Positions 27,166-34,322 of a stretch of 64,000 nt of DNA are shown one piece after another. Every line of letters begins with the position of its first letter. Within the stretch, counting starts at the first letter, position 1. The notes below the pieces were generated by a model that was not told the DNA's origin, made no database searches, and was given only the letters and a program-made list of their open reading frames with translations. The DNA lies in contig JBCDJN010000016.1 in the NCBI GenBank assembly GCA_039414355.1, positions 1 to 64,000 on the forward strand. The letters are read 5' to 3'. A program made the translations under genes and the position numbers. The stretch comes from JBCCQL01 sp039414355 (GTDB taxonomy: Bacteria; Planctomycetota; Planctomycetia; Pirellulales; Lacipirellulaceae).

Positions 27166-27780
27166 ATGTCCTTTCCGCAACCTTTCTTCCGCTGGCGACC
27201 GCACCCGTGGCACGGGCTCGATGTGGGCCCCGATCCGCCACGGGTGGTGCAGGCGTACATCGAACTGACGCCGTTCGATCGGGTGAAGTACGAGCTGGAC
27301 AAGAAGACGGGTTACCTGCGCGTCGACCGGCCGAACCGCACCAGCGCGTTCTCGCCGACGCTGTACGGCTTCATCCCCCGCACGTTCTGCGGCAAGCGGG
27401 TGCAGAGCCTCATGCCCGGCGCCGTGGCGGGCGACCAAGACCCGCTGGATATCTGCGTCATCAGCGAGCGGCCGATTAACAACCCGGAGACGATCGTCAA
27501 AGCCCGCGTCGTCGGCGGCCTGCCGATGCTGGACAACGACGAAGCAGACGACAAGATCATCGGCGTGCTGGACAGCGACGCCATGTGGGGCGAGGTGCAG
27601 GACGTGGCGGACCTGCCCAAGGTGCTTGTTGACCGGCTCCGGCACTACTTCAGCACCTACAAGTCGCTCACTCCCGAAGACGCCGCGAGTGTCCGCATCG
27701 ACAAGGCGTATGGACGCGAGGCGGCGATGAAGGTGATCGAGGCGGCGATGGCGGACTACGTCGAAGAGTTCGGCGAGTAG
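27166..27780 (+). CDS. ppa: Inorganic pyrophosphatase (family I)
   Basis: A 204-residue soluble family I pyrophosphatase, hydrolysing PPi to two phosphates with Mg. Signature regions are VKYELDKKTGYLRVDRP, GDQDPLDICVIS (the metal-binding Asp triad in DQDPLD) and MLDNDEADDKIIGV. The protein is slightly longer than E. coli Ppa and has an N-terminal FFRWRPHPWHGLDVG, seen in related bacterial and eukaryotic-like forms. It is third in the plus-strand run pfp-methyltransferase-ppa, so its activity would compete with the neighbouring PPi-type PFK for the same substrate. Confidence 0.94.
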   Translation: MSFPQPFFRWRPHPWHGLDVGPDPPRVVQAYIELTPFDRVKYELDKKTGYLRVDRPNRTSAFSPTLYGFIPRTFCGKRVQSLMPGAVAGDQDPLDICVISERPINNPETIVKARVVGGLPMLDNDEADDKIIGVLDSDAMWGEVQDVADLPKVLVDRLRHYFSTYKSLTPEDAASVRIDKAYGREAAMKVIEAAMADYVEEFGE

Positions 27781-27866
27781 CAAGGCGCGTCATCGCTGTC
27801 CTTGCGCCGTCGCGCCCGCGGGTCCTGCCGTGGGCTACGTGAGCGCAGAAAACCGAAGCGACAAGA

Positions 27867-27896
27867 TTGACAACCGCTCATGGGCGGGCGTACAAC
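27867..27896 (+). promoter_or_regulatory. Sigma-70-like promoter for nrfHA
   Basis: TTGACA (27867-27872), an 18-base spacer, then TACAAC (27891-27896). This is a full -35 match with 4 of 6 at -10. Transcription would start near 27903, about 84 bases before the nrfH start and inside the hairpin at 27898-27925. Confidence 0.45.
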
Positions 27897-27897
27897 T

Positions 27898-27925
27898 CGC
27901 TTCGCCGGCGTAGGCCGGCGAAGCG
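27898..27925 (+). other. Perfect 12-bp hairpin at the 5' end of the nrfHA leader
   Basis: CGCTTCGCCGGC (27898-27909), loop GTAG, GCCGGCGAAGCG (27914-27925). No T-tract follows, so it is a poor intrinsic terminator. It starts two bases after the predicted -10 box, where it could be an operator or a leader stem-loop; it may also protect the 3' end of the ppa transcript. Confidence 0.6.
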
Positions 27926-27986
27926 ATCTCATCTCCGTCTTTGCGTCGCTGCATTTCCTGCCTCCGCTGCCGCCAACGGTGGGTAG

Positions 27987-28487
27987 ATGCGTCAAGCCAA
28001 GTCCAAGCCGCCACGCGCGCTCGCGATCACCGTCGCCATCTTCTTCGGCGTGGCGGGGGGGCTCGGTGTCTTCACGTTCGGCTACGGCGAAGGCCACGCC
28101 TACCTGGGTGACAACCCCCAGTCCTGCGCCAACTGCCACGCGATGCAGGCTTCGTACGACTCGTGGCAGAAGTCCAGCCACCACGCCGTGGCCGTCTGCA
28201 ACGACTGCCACGTGCCGCACGACAGCCTCCTGCGGAAGTACCTGACCAAGGCGGACAACGGGTTCTTCCATTCGCTCGCGTTCACCACGGGGGACTACAA
28301 GGACCCCATCCAGATCAAGCCGCGCAACGCGGCAGTGGTGCAGGAGTCTTGCCTGCACTGCCACAAGGAACTGGTCAACGACATGCTGCCGGCTCAGGCC
28401 GGCGGCGACATGCTGTCTTGCGTCCATTGCCACAACACCGTCGGGCACGCCCAGTCGGTGGCGCCGCGGCGACACAAGGGATACTGA
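27987..28487 (+). CDS. nrfH: Cytochrome c nitrite reductase, NrfH-type membrane subunit
   Basis: A 166-residue NapC/NrfH-family quinol dehydrogenase. One N-terminal membrane helix (ITVAIFFGVAGGLGVFTFGYGEG) anchors it on the periplasmic side. Four heme c sites follow: CANCH, CNDCH, CLHCH and CVHCH. CHAMQ after the first heme matches the Met region of NrfH. It passes electrons from menaquinol to NrfA. nrfA starts two bases after its stop, so the two are translated together. Confidence 0.94.
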   Translation: MRQAKSKPPRALAITVAIFFGVAGGLGVFTFGYGEGHAYLGDNPQSCANCHAMQASYDSWQKSSHHAVAVCNDCHVPHDSLLRKYLTKADNGFFHSLAFTTGDYKDPIQIKPRNAAVVQESCLHCHKELVNDMLPAQAGGDMLSCVHCHNTVGHAQSVAPRRHKGY

Positions 28488-28489
28488 CC

Positions 28490-30154
28490 ATGACGAATCG
28501 CCAATCGCCACGCCGGCTTGGCTCCGCCCAAACGCTTATTCTCGCCTGCGTCGCCGCCGCCGTGGCGACGGCCCTGGTGGCGTGGGTGCTGGTCACCATG
28601 TTCGCCCGCAAGCAGGAAGCGCGAACGCCGTTCGTCCGCGTGGTGGAGGTGACCGAGATCTCCACCGACCCCGAGCCCTGGGGCCGGAACTGGCCGCATC
28701 ACTTCGATGGCTGGAAGTCGTCGGCGGGCGACAAGTTCTACGGCGGCGCCAACGCCATGCCGCAGTCCAAGCTGGACAAGCAGCCGTGGCTCAAGCGGCT
28801 CTACGCCGGCTACGCGTTCAGCATCGACTACCGCGAAGCCCGCGGCCACGCCTACATGCTGTACGACCAGGGCGTGACCGAGCGCGTGACCAAGAAGCCG
28901 CAGTCGGGCGCCTGCCTGCACTGCCACGCCTCGACCACGGTTCTCTACCGCAAAGTCGGCCTCGAAGCGTTGGGCAAGGACGCCAGCGACGAGGCGCTCG
29001 CCGCCGAGTTCAATCTTGAGGCGGTGCAGAAGGGCTTCGAAGAACTCAGCACCAAGCCGTACCAGGAGGTGCTCGCCCTCCTCAAGCAGACGCCGGACGG
29101 CACGCCCGACAGCAACGAAACAACCTTCCCCCAGGCCCCAGCGGGCGGGTTCGAGGGCGAGTTCGCCGGCAAGCCGGTTCCCGAAGACCATCCCACCGTC
29201 GGCGCCGCGCACCCGGTCACCTGCATCGACTGCCACGACCCCAAGACCATGGCCATCCGCGTCACGCGGCCCGGCTTCATCAACGGCATCGCGGAACTCG
29301 CGGAAGGAGACGCCCCGGCGCCCCACCTGCCCAGCATCGACAAGTGGCGACGCGGCGGGCGCGAAGACTCCTACGACCCCAACAAGCACGCCAGCCGGCA
29401 GGAGATGCGTTCGTACGTCTGCGCCCAATGCCACGTTGAGTACTACTGCGCGAACAAGGCGACGCTCACCTTCCCGTGGAAGAACGGCCTGCGGATGGAA
29501 GACCTGGAGTCGGTTTGGGAAGAGATGACCTTTGAAGACGGCGAACCGTTCTACGACTACAAGCACGGCGAAACCGGCGCCCTGACCTACAAGGTGCAAC
29601 ACCCGGAGTTCGAGCTGTGGAGCCAGGGCATCCACGCCCGCAGCGGCGTGAGCTGCGCGGACTGCCACATGCCGTACGAGCGGGTCGGCGCCGCGAAGGT
29701 GAGCAACCACCACGTCCGCTCGCCGCTGGAGAACCTCAACGCCGCGTGCCAGAACTGCCACAAGCAGAGTGAGGACCAGCTGCGGGAACGCATCGAGAAC
29801 ATCCAGTCGAAGAACCTAGCGCTGCTCGAACGGGCCGCCGGCGCCATGACCGACATGCTCGACGCGATCAAGGAAGCCAAGGCGTCCGGCGTGACGGATG
29901 AGGACCTCTCCGAAGCGCTCCGCCTGCAGACCAAGGCGATGTGGCGGATCGACTACATCAGCAGCGAAAACTCACGCGGCTTCCACGCGGACCAAGAGGC
30001 GGCACGGATCCTCGGTGAGTCGATCGACTACAGCCGGCAGGCGGAGGTGATGGCCCTGCGGCTGCGGGCGCCCGAGGCGCCGCCGACCGACGATCTGCCC
30101 GTGGAGCCGATCCGGGGCATCACCCCGAACGAGAAGGTTGCCGCGGCGAACTAA
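28490..30154 (+). CDS. nrfA: Ammonia-forming cytochrome c nitrite reductase (all-CxxCH variant)
   Basis: A 554-residue pentaheme nitrite reductase, six electrons from nitrite to ammonium in the periplasm. A membrane helix (about 14-37) keeps it anchored. The five heme sites are CLHCH (142-146), CIDCH, CAQCH, CADCH and CQNCH. In most NrfA the first, catalytic heme has CxxCK with Lys as axial ligand; here it is CxxCH, as reported for some epsilonproteobacterial enzymes. Other active-site parts are present: YREARGHAY, CAQCHVEYYC (Tyr), TFPWKNG (Lys) and GIHARSGVSCADCHMPY (His). The last 35 bases overlap the 3' end of the opposite-strand sensor kinase gene. Confidence 0.94.
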   Translation: MTNRQSPRRLGSAQTLILACVAAAVATALVAWVLVTMFARKQEARTPFVRVVEVTEISTDPEPWGRNWPHHFDGWKSSAGDKFYGGANAMPQSKLDKQPWLKRLYAGYAFSIDYREARGHAYMLYDQGVTERVTKKPQSGACLHCHASTTVLYRKVGLEALGKDASDEALAAEFNLEAVQKGFEELSTKPYQEVLALLKQTPDGTPDSNETTFPQAPAGGFEGEFAGKPVPEDHPTVGAAHPVTCIDCHDPKTMAIRVTRPGFINGIAELAEGDAPAPHLPSIDKWRRGGREDSYDPNKHASRQEMRSYVCAQCHVEYYCANKATLTFPWKNGLRMEDLESVWEEMTFEDGEPFYDYKHGETGALTYKVQHPEFELWSQGIHARSGVSCADCHMPYERVGAAKVSNHHVRSPLENLNAACQNCHKQSEDQLRERIENIQSKNLALLERAAGAMTDMLDAIKEAKASGVTDEDLSEALRLQTKAMWRIDYISSENSRGFHADQEAARILGESIDYSRQAEVMALRLRAPEAPPTDDLPVEPIRGITPNEKVAAAN

Positions 30155-32369
30155 CGGCGGCCGGCGGCCGAGTCTCGGCGGCCAGTCGCCGCCCGAGCGC
30201 GGTTAGCTTGGGGTCGACAAGCGTCATCAGCTCGGCGGCTTCATCGCCGCGGCCATCGATGCAGGCCTGCTCAAGCCGACCGAGCTCCGCCACCAACGGC
30301 TGCTCGCCAAAGTACCCGACCTGCCCGCGGAAGCGGTGAGCAAGCAGCTCGCCGGTCCGCAGATCGCCGACTTTGATCGCTTGGTTGAGCTCGTCTAGTT
30401 GCCCGTCGCACACGGCCAAGTAGGCCGCGGCGAGCTTGTCGGCGAAGGTCGACTCACCGCGGACGGTCGTCTTCATAACGGTGTCTTCAGCGGGTGTTTG
30501 GGATGGCGACGGCTCGCCTTCGACGGCGGCGAGGAGTTTCGCACGATCGATCGGTTTAGCGACCACCGCATCAAAGATGGCGCCGTCGTCGCCCGAGGCA
30601 ATCGTCGGATCGGCGGTGACGCACACCAGCCGCGGCATGCTGGCCGCGCCCGCGAGAATCGCACGGATCCGCGTCGCCGTTTCGGTCCCGGTGATGCCGG
30701 GCAGGCGTTGATCGACGACCACCGCGTCGAAGCCGCCGCGCACGTCGTCGGCGCCGGACGCAAGCTGTTCACCGATCAACTGCAGCGCCCGCTCGCCCGC
30801 CGGCGCCACGGCGGGACACCAGCCGGCACGCTCGAGGTACTCGCGCAGCAGCACCTGGTTCACCTCCGTATCCTCGACAATCAACACGCGGCGCATGGTC
30901 TCCGTCGCCGGGCGTGCATCCTGCGGTTCGATGCGTTCGGGCTCGGCGGTGTGCGGCAGGCGGACAGTGAACGTCAGCGTGGAGCCGATGCCCTCGCTGC
31001 TGAGCAGTTGGAGCTTGGCGTCCATCGCGTCGGCGATGCTGCGGCAGATGGCCAGCCCCAAGCCGGCGCCGCTGGTGCTCTCCGCCTCGCCTTCGCGCGT
31101 CCGGAAGAACGGCTCGAAGACCCGCTCCTGATCGGGCACGCCGATGCCCACGCCGGTGTCACGCACCGAGAACGCCACGACCGACGCGTCACGTTCTTGC
31201 CTAGCGATGGTGAAGCCGAGCGACACGTCACCGCTGGGCGTGCACTTGATGGCGTTGGCCACCAGGTTGATCAGCACCTGCTCAATCCGCCGCGCGTCGC
31301 CCAGCAGCCACCCGGGCGCCGAGGGCTCACCCCAAGTTGTCAGCGTCAAGCCCTTGCCGCCGGCAAGCGGCGTCATCATCCGCCTGACGCGCTGCACAAC
31401 GTCGATGGGGCGGAACGGAGCCGGATCAAGGCGCAGCTCACCGGTGTCGACGCGGGCCAGGTCGATCAGGTCGTCGAGCAAAGCCTGCAGCGACCCGCCC
31501 GCCTCGAGCATGGTGGCCAGGTACATCGCCCGGGTCTCGTCGTCGCGCTCCTCCCGGGCGAGCTCCGCCATGCCGATCACGGCGGTCATAGGGGTTCGCA
31601 GCTCGTGGCTCACGTTCGCCAGGAAACGGGACTTCGCCTCGCTGGCGGTCTCCGCCCCCGCCTTGGCTCGCCGCAGCCGCCGCCGCATGAGCCGCTGACG
31701 GTGGGCGGTCGCCTCGATCCGCTCGACGGCGGGGCGGAAGATCAACAAGCCCTCCGCGACGAGCACGCCGAGCGTGAGCGCGAGAATCGCCGACTCGATC
31801 CGCCGCAACCGAGTCACTTTCTGTTCGGCTTCCACTACGTATCGCGACACGACGGCGTCCATGCCGCGCAGGAAGGTGGCTTCGCTCGATCGAATCGCCG
31901 CGACGGCGTCCGCCGATGATGATTCGTCTGGCGGCGAGGCCAAGAGCTGCTCTGCGGCGGCTTGCATGACCTCGAATGCGGAGTCGATCTCCTCAAACAA
32001 CCGCTCGATCGGCAGGCTGTTGCGTCCGGGCAGGCCAAGGTCGGCGTCGCCCTGGCGGAGCCCGCGGTGGGTGCGGGCCCACAGCTCAAGCGTTTCGGCA
32101 AGCTCGTCGCGAGCGGCGCCGGCGTCGGCGCCGTCGGTCTGAATGACGAGCGCGCACTTGGTGAGCCGCTGGCTGAGCATCCGCTGGCGGCCGGCGAAGT
32201 TGATCACACGCGAGTCGCTCTCGCCATTAGAGAGCTGCCACTGGATCAGGGCTTGGGCGCCCAGCGACAGCAGCGCCACCGTGCTCAACGCCGCCACGTA
32301 AAGCCACGTGAGCCGGCGGCCCGGCGAGCCGCCCCGGCCCTCGCGCTTCGGCGACTCGGTTGCGCTCAT
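30120..32369 (-). CDS. NarX/PilJ-like hybrid sensor histidine kinase with receiver and HPt
   Basis: A 749-residue membrane sensor. The first helix (20-45) is followed by VINFAGRQRMLSQRLTK (55-71), the conserved helix of PilJ-type sensor domains that resembles the nitrate-binding P-box of NarX/NarQ. A second helix near residue 200, the dimerisation helix with phospho-His in ANVSHELRTPMTAVIG, and an HATPase domain (NLVANAIKCTPSG, DTGVGIG, GAGLGLAICRSIAD) follow. A receiver domain carries Asp in AVVVDQRLPG, and a C-terminal HPt domain has His in LLAHRFRGQVGYFG. A phosphorelay to the upstream response regulator gene (28-base gap) is likely. Position suggests nitrate/nitrite sensing; that is inference. 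Confidence 0.88.
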   Translation of the reverse strand: MSATESPKREGRGGSPGRRLTWLYVAALSTVALLSLGAQALIQWQLSNGESDSRVINFAGRQRMLSQRLTKCALVIQTDGADAGAARDELAETLELWARTHRGLRQGDADLGLPGRNSLPIERLFEEIDSAFEVMQAAAEQLLASPPDESSSADAVAAIRSSEATFLRGMDAVVSRYVVEAEQKVTRLRRIESAILALTLGVLVAEGLLIFRPAVERIEATAHRQRLMRRRLRRAKAGAETASEAKSRFLANVSHELRTPMTAVIGMAELAREERDDETRAMYLATMLEAGGSLQALLDDLIDLARVDTGELRLDPAPFRPIDVVQRVRRMMTPLAGGKGLTLTTWGEPSAPGWLLGDARRIEQVLINLVANAIKCTPSGDVSLGFTIARQERDASVVAFSVRDTGVGIGVPDQERVFEPFFRTREGEAESTSGAGLGLAICRSIADAMDAKLQLLSSEGIGSTLTFTVRLPHTAEPERIEPQDARPATETMRRVLIVEDTEVNQVLLREYLERAGWCPAVAPAGERALQLIGEQLASGADDVRGGFDAVVVDQRLPGITGTETATRIRAILAGAASMPRLVCVTADPTIASGDDGAIFDAVVAKPIDRAKLLAAVEGEPSPSQTPAEDTVMKTTVRGESTFADKLAAAYLAVCDGQLDELNQAIKVGDLRTGELLAHRFRGQVGYFGEQPLVAELGRLEQACIDGRGDEAAELMTLVDPKLTALGRRLAAETRPPAAVSSPRQPSRSG

Positions 32370-32397
32370 GGCTGGCCGCCTCGAATCCGGACGCGGT

Positions 32398-33879
32398 TTA
32401 GCTCTCGTCCTGCTGAGCGGTCATGCCGTAAAGGCGGAGCTTCTTCCGCAGGCTCGCCCGGGTAATGCCGAGCAGCCGCGCGGCGTGCGACTGGTTCCCG
32501 CCGGTGTGCTGGAGCACGCGGGCGAAGAGCTTTCTTTCCATTTCCTCGGTGGCGTCTGAGTGCAGGGTGTCCACGCCCGACTCGATGCGCATGCGGGCGA
32601 ACTCGGCCCAGTCGGTTGAGTTCTTCGCGTCGCGGCTCGCCTCGGTCGGCTTCACCACCGGGTCCACGTTGATGGTCTTCTGCAGGTCGGCGGCCAGCAG
32701 CAGGTGCCCCTTTTGTTCTACCATGGCGCGCTTCATCACGCTCTCAAGCTCGTCGATGTTGCCGGGCCACAGGTGCGTGCAGAGGGCCCGCATCGCCTCT
32801 TCGGAAACCATGGGCCGCTCAACCCCAAAGCCCGCGGCGATGTTCTGCAGCTTCCGCAGGCTGTGCTCCACCAGCAGCGGCAGGTCGCTCATCCGCTGGC
32901 GGAGCGGCGGCAGCGTGATCATGAACGACGACAGCGCGTAGTACAGGTCTGAGCGGAACGCCCCCGAGCGGACCAGCGACTCAAGGTCGTCGCTTGAGAT
33001 GGCGATAATGCGGCACTCAACCCGCTGAGCCTGCTTGGCGCCGACCGGCTCGTAATGACCGTCCCGCACGGCGTGCAGCAGCTTGGCTTGGATGAGCAGC
33101 GGCAGGCGGCCCACCTCCTGCAGCAGCAGCGTGCCGCCGGTCGCCTCGGCGATCTTGCCAACGGTTGGTTGGCCGGCGGGCGTCGCCCGGCCGAACAGTT
33201 CCTCGTCCAGCCGCGCCTCTTCCATGCCGGAGCAGTGCAGGCGAACCACCGGCCCGTCGGCGGCGGAGCTGTGCCGGTGGATTTCCCGAGCGATGGATTC
33301 TTTGCCGGTGCCGTGCTCGCCGCGGAGCATCACCGCGACATCCAGCAGGGCGACCTTGCCGATCGCCTTGAACACCGACTGCATGGCGGGGCACTCGCCC
33401 ACAAGCGCTCCCTCGGGCGAACGCGGCGGCGTGGCGGAGTCGATGGCCGGCCGTGAAACCACGCCCGCGTAGTCGCCCGACAGCATCCGCCGATGGGCCA
33501 GCGCCCGCTGAATCTGGCGGCGGAGCTTGGCCGGCTCCAGCGGCTTGGGCAGGTAGTCGAAGGCGCACAGCTTCATCGCCTCAATGGCGGTGCTGCCCGA
33601 CCCGCGTGCGGTTACGAACAGGATTGGGGCTTCGGGCGCCGCTTCGTGGATGCGGCCTACGAAGTCCACACCAAGGCCGTCGGGCAGGACGTTGTCCAGA
33701 ACGATCAGGTCGGGCCGCTCCGCCCGTACTTCCTCAATGCCCTGGCTGGCGTCGTAGGCGGTCCTCAATCGAAAGTCGACACCCTCCAGGGCCCGCTCAA
33801 CAACAACCGACACCAGCGGGTCGTCGTCAATAACGAGCACGGAAGCCGGTAACTCGGCGTTGGATGCGGCAGCGTTCAT
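32398..33879 (-). CDS. NtrC-architecture response regulator lacking GAFTGA and Walker B Asp
   Basis: A 493-residue receiver-AAA-Fis regulator. The receiver has acidic VIDDDP and phospho-Asp62 in IVLDNVLPDG. The AAA domain has Walker A GEHGTGKE (187-194) and an Arg-finger region FRSDLYYAL. The sigma-54-contacting GAFTGA loop is missing: after ELFG comes RATPAGQPTVGKI. Walker B, normally GGTLFLDE, is GGTLLLQE (Gln254). The C-terminal Fis-type helix-turn-helix is intact (GGNQSHAARLLGITRASLRKKL). It can probably bind DNA and ADP/ATP but not activate sigma-54 polymerase in the usual way. ATG 33879 is chosen because the receiver begins directly after it. Cotranscribed with the sensor kinase. Confidence 0.86.
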   Translation of the reverse strand: MNAAASNAELPASVLVIDDDPLVSVVVERALEGVDFRLRTAYDASQGIEEVRAERPDLIVLDNVLPDGLGVDFVGRIHEAAPEAPILFVTARGSGSTAIEAMKLCAFDYLPKPLEPAKLRRQIQRALAHRRMLSGDYAGVVSRPAIDSATPPRSPEGALVGECPAMQSVFKAIGKVALLDVAVMLRGEHGTGKESIAREIHRHSSAADGPVVRLHCSGMEEARLDEELFGRATPAGQPTVGKIAEATGGTLLLQEVGRLPLLIQAKLLHAVRDGHYEPVGAKQAQRVECRIIAISSDDLESLVRSGAFRSDLYYALSSFMITLPPLRQRMSDLPLLVEHSLRKLQNIAAGFGVERPMVSEEAMRALCTHLWPGNIDELESVMKRAMVEQKGHLLLAADLQKTINVDPVVKPTEASRDAKNSTDWAEFARMRIESGVDTLHSDATEEMERKLFARVLQHTGGNQSHAARLLGITRASLRKKLRLYGMTAQQDES

Positions 33880-34322
33880 GGGGGTAGGCGGGGCCGCGAG
33901 CATGCTTCCTGTTGTGCAAATCGTGCACCGTTTCGCCTGATTGGTTTGTCCTGACGCTAACCGTTGTAGGGCCAATCGGTTAGGGAACAACCACCAGCAC
34001 GGGGGTGCCCGGGGTTGCTCTGGCGACGCGCCGCGGGTGCGCAACAGTTGGGCGCCCCTTCGGGTATCCCTAAGGCCGATGCCAGCTTGACCACATGGTA
34101 ACGGAATGCCCACGACTCAAGTCATTAAATGACAAGCGCTTAGGTGCCTGTTAAGGCATGCCGGCTCGCCTTCGCGGGCTGAAACTCGGGGCTCCAGGAG
34201 GCCGAAACCAGACGACAGGGTTTGCTTTCCCCAGACGCTTGGCGGGCTGCACGGGGCAATCGCCGACGGAACGGCACCGAAACCCGGAACGGATACCCAT
34301 TCCCCCCGATAGCGAGAGTCCG
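33880..34322. promoter_or_regulatory. Divergent control region between response regulator and porin genes
   Basis: A 443-base spacer with two palindromes: GTGCA-AATCG-TGCAC (33914-33928) close to the regulator gene, and GTCATT-A-AATGAC (34121-34133), an AT-rich perfect palindrome in very GC-rich surroundings, on the porin side. They are candidate operators for this or another regulator. I could not find a consensus -35/-10 pair, and a -24/-12 match facing the regulator gene is weak. Confidence 0.4.

Noticed and set aside
28490..30154. Hydroxylamine oxidoreductase or octaheme reductase
   Set aside because: There are exactly five heme sites and the NrfA motifs around Tyr, Lys and His are present; HAO-type proteins have eight.
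33903..33935. Sigma-54-like -24/-12 match facing the response regulator gene
   Set aside because: Only the GG/GC spacing and TTGCA fit; the -24 element is poor and the sequence is better explained as the small palindrome GTGCA-AATCG-TGCAC.
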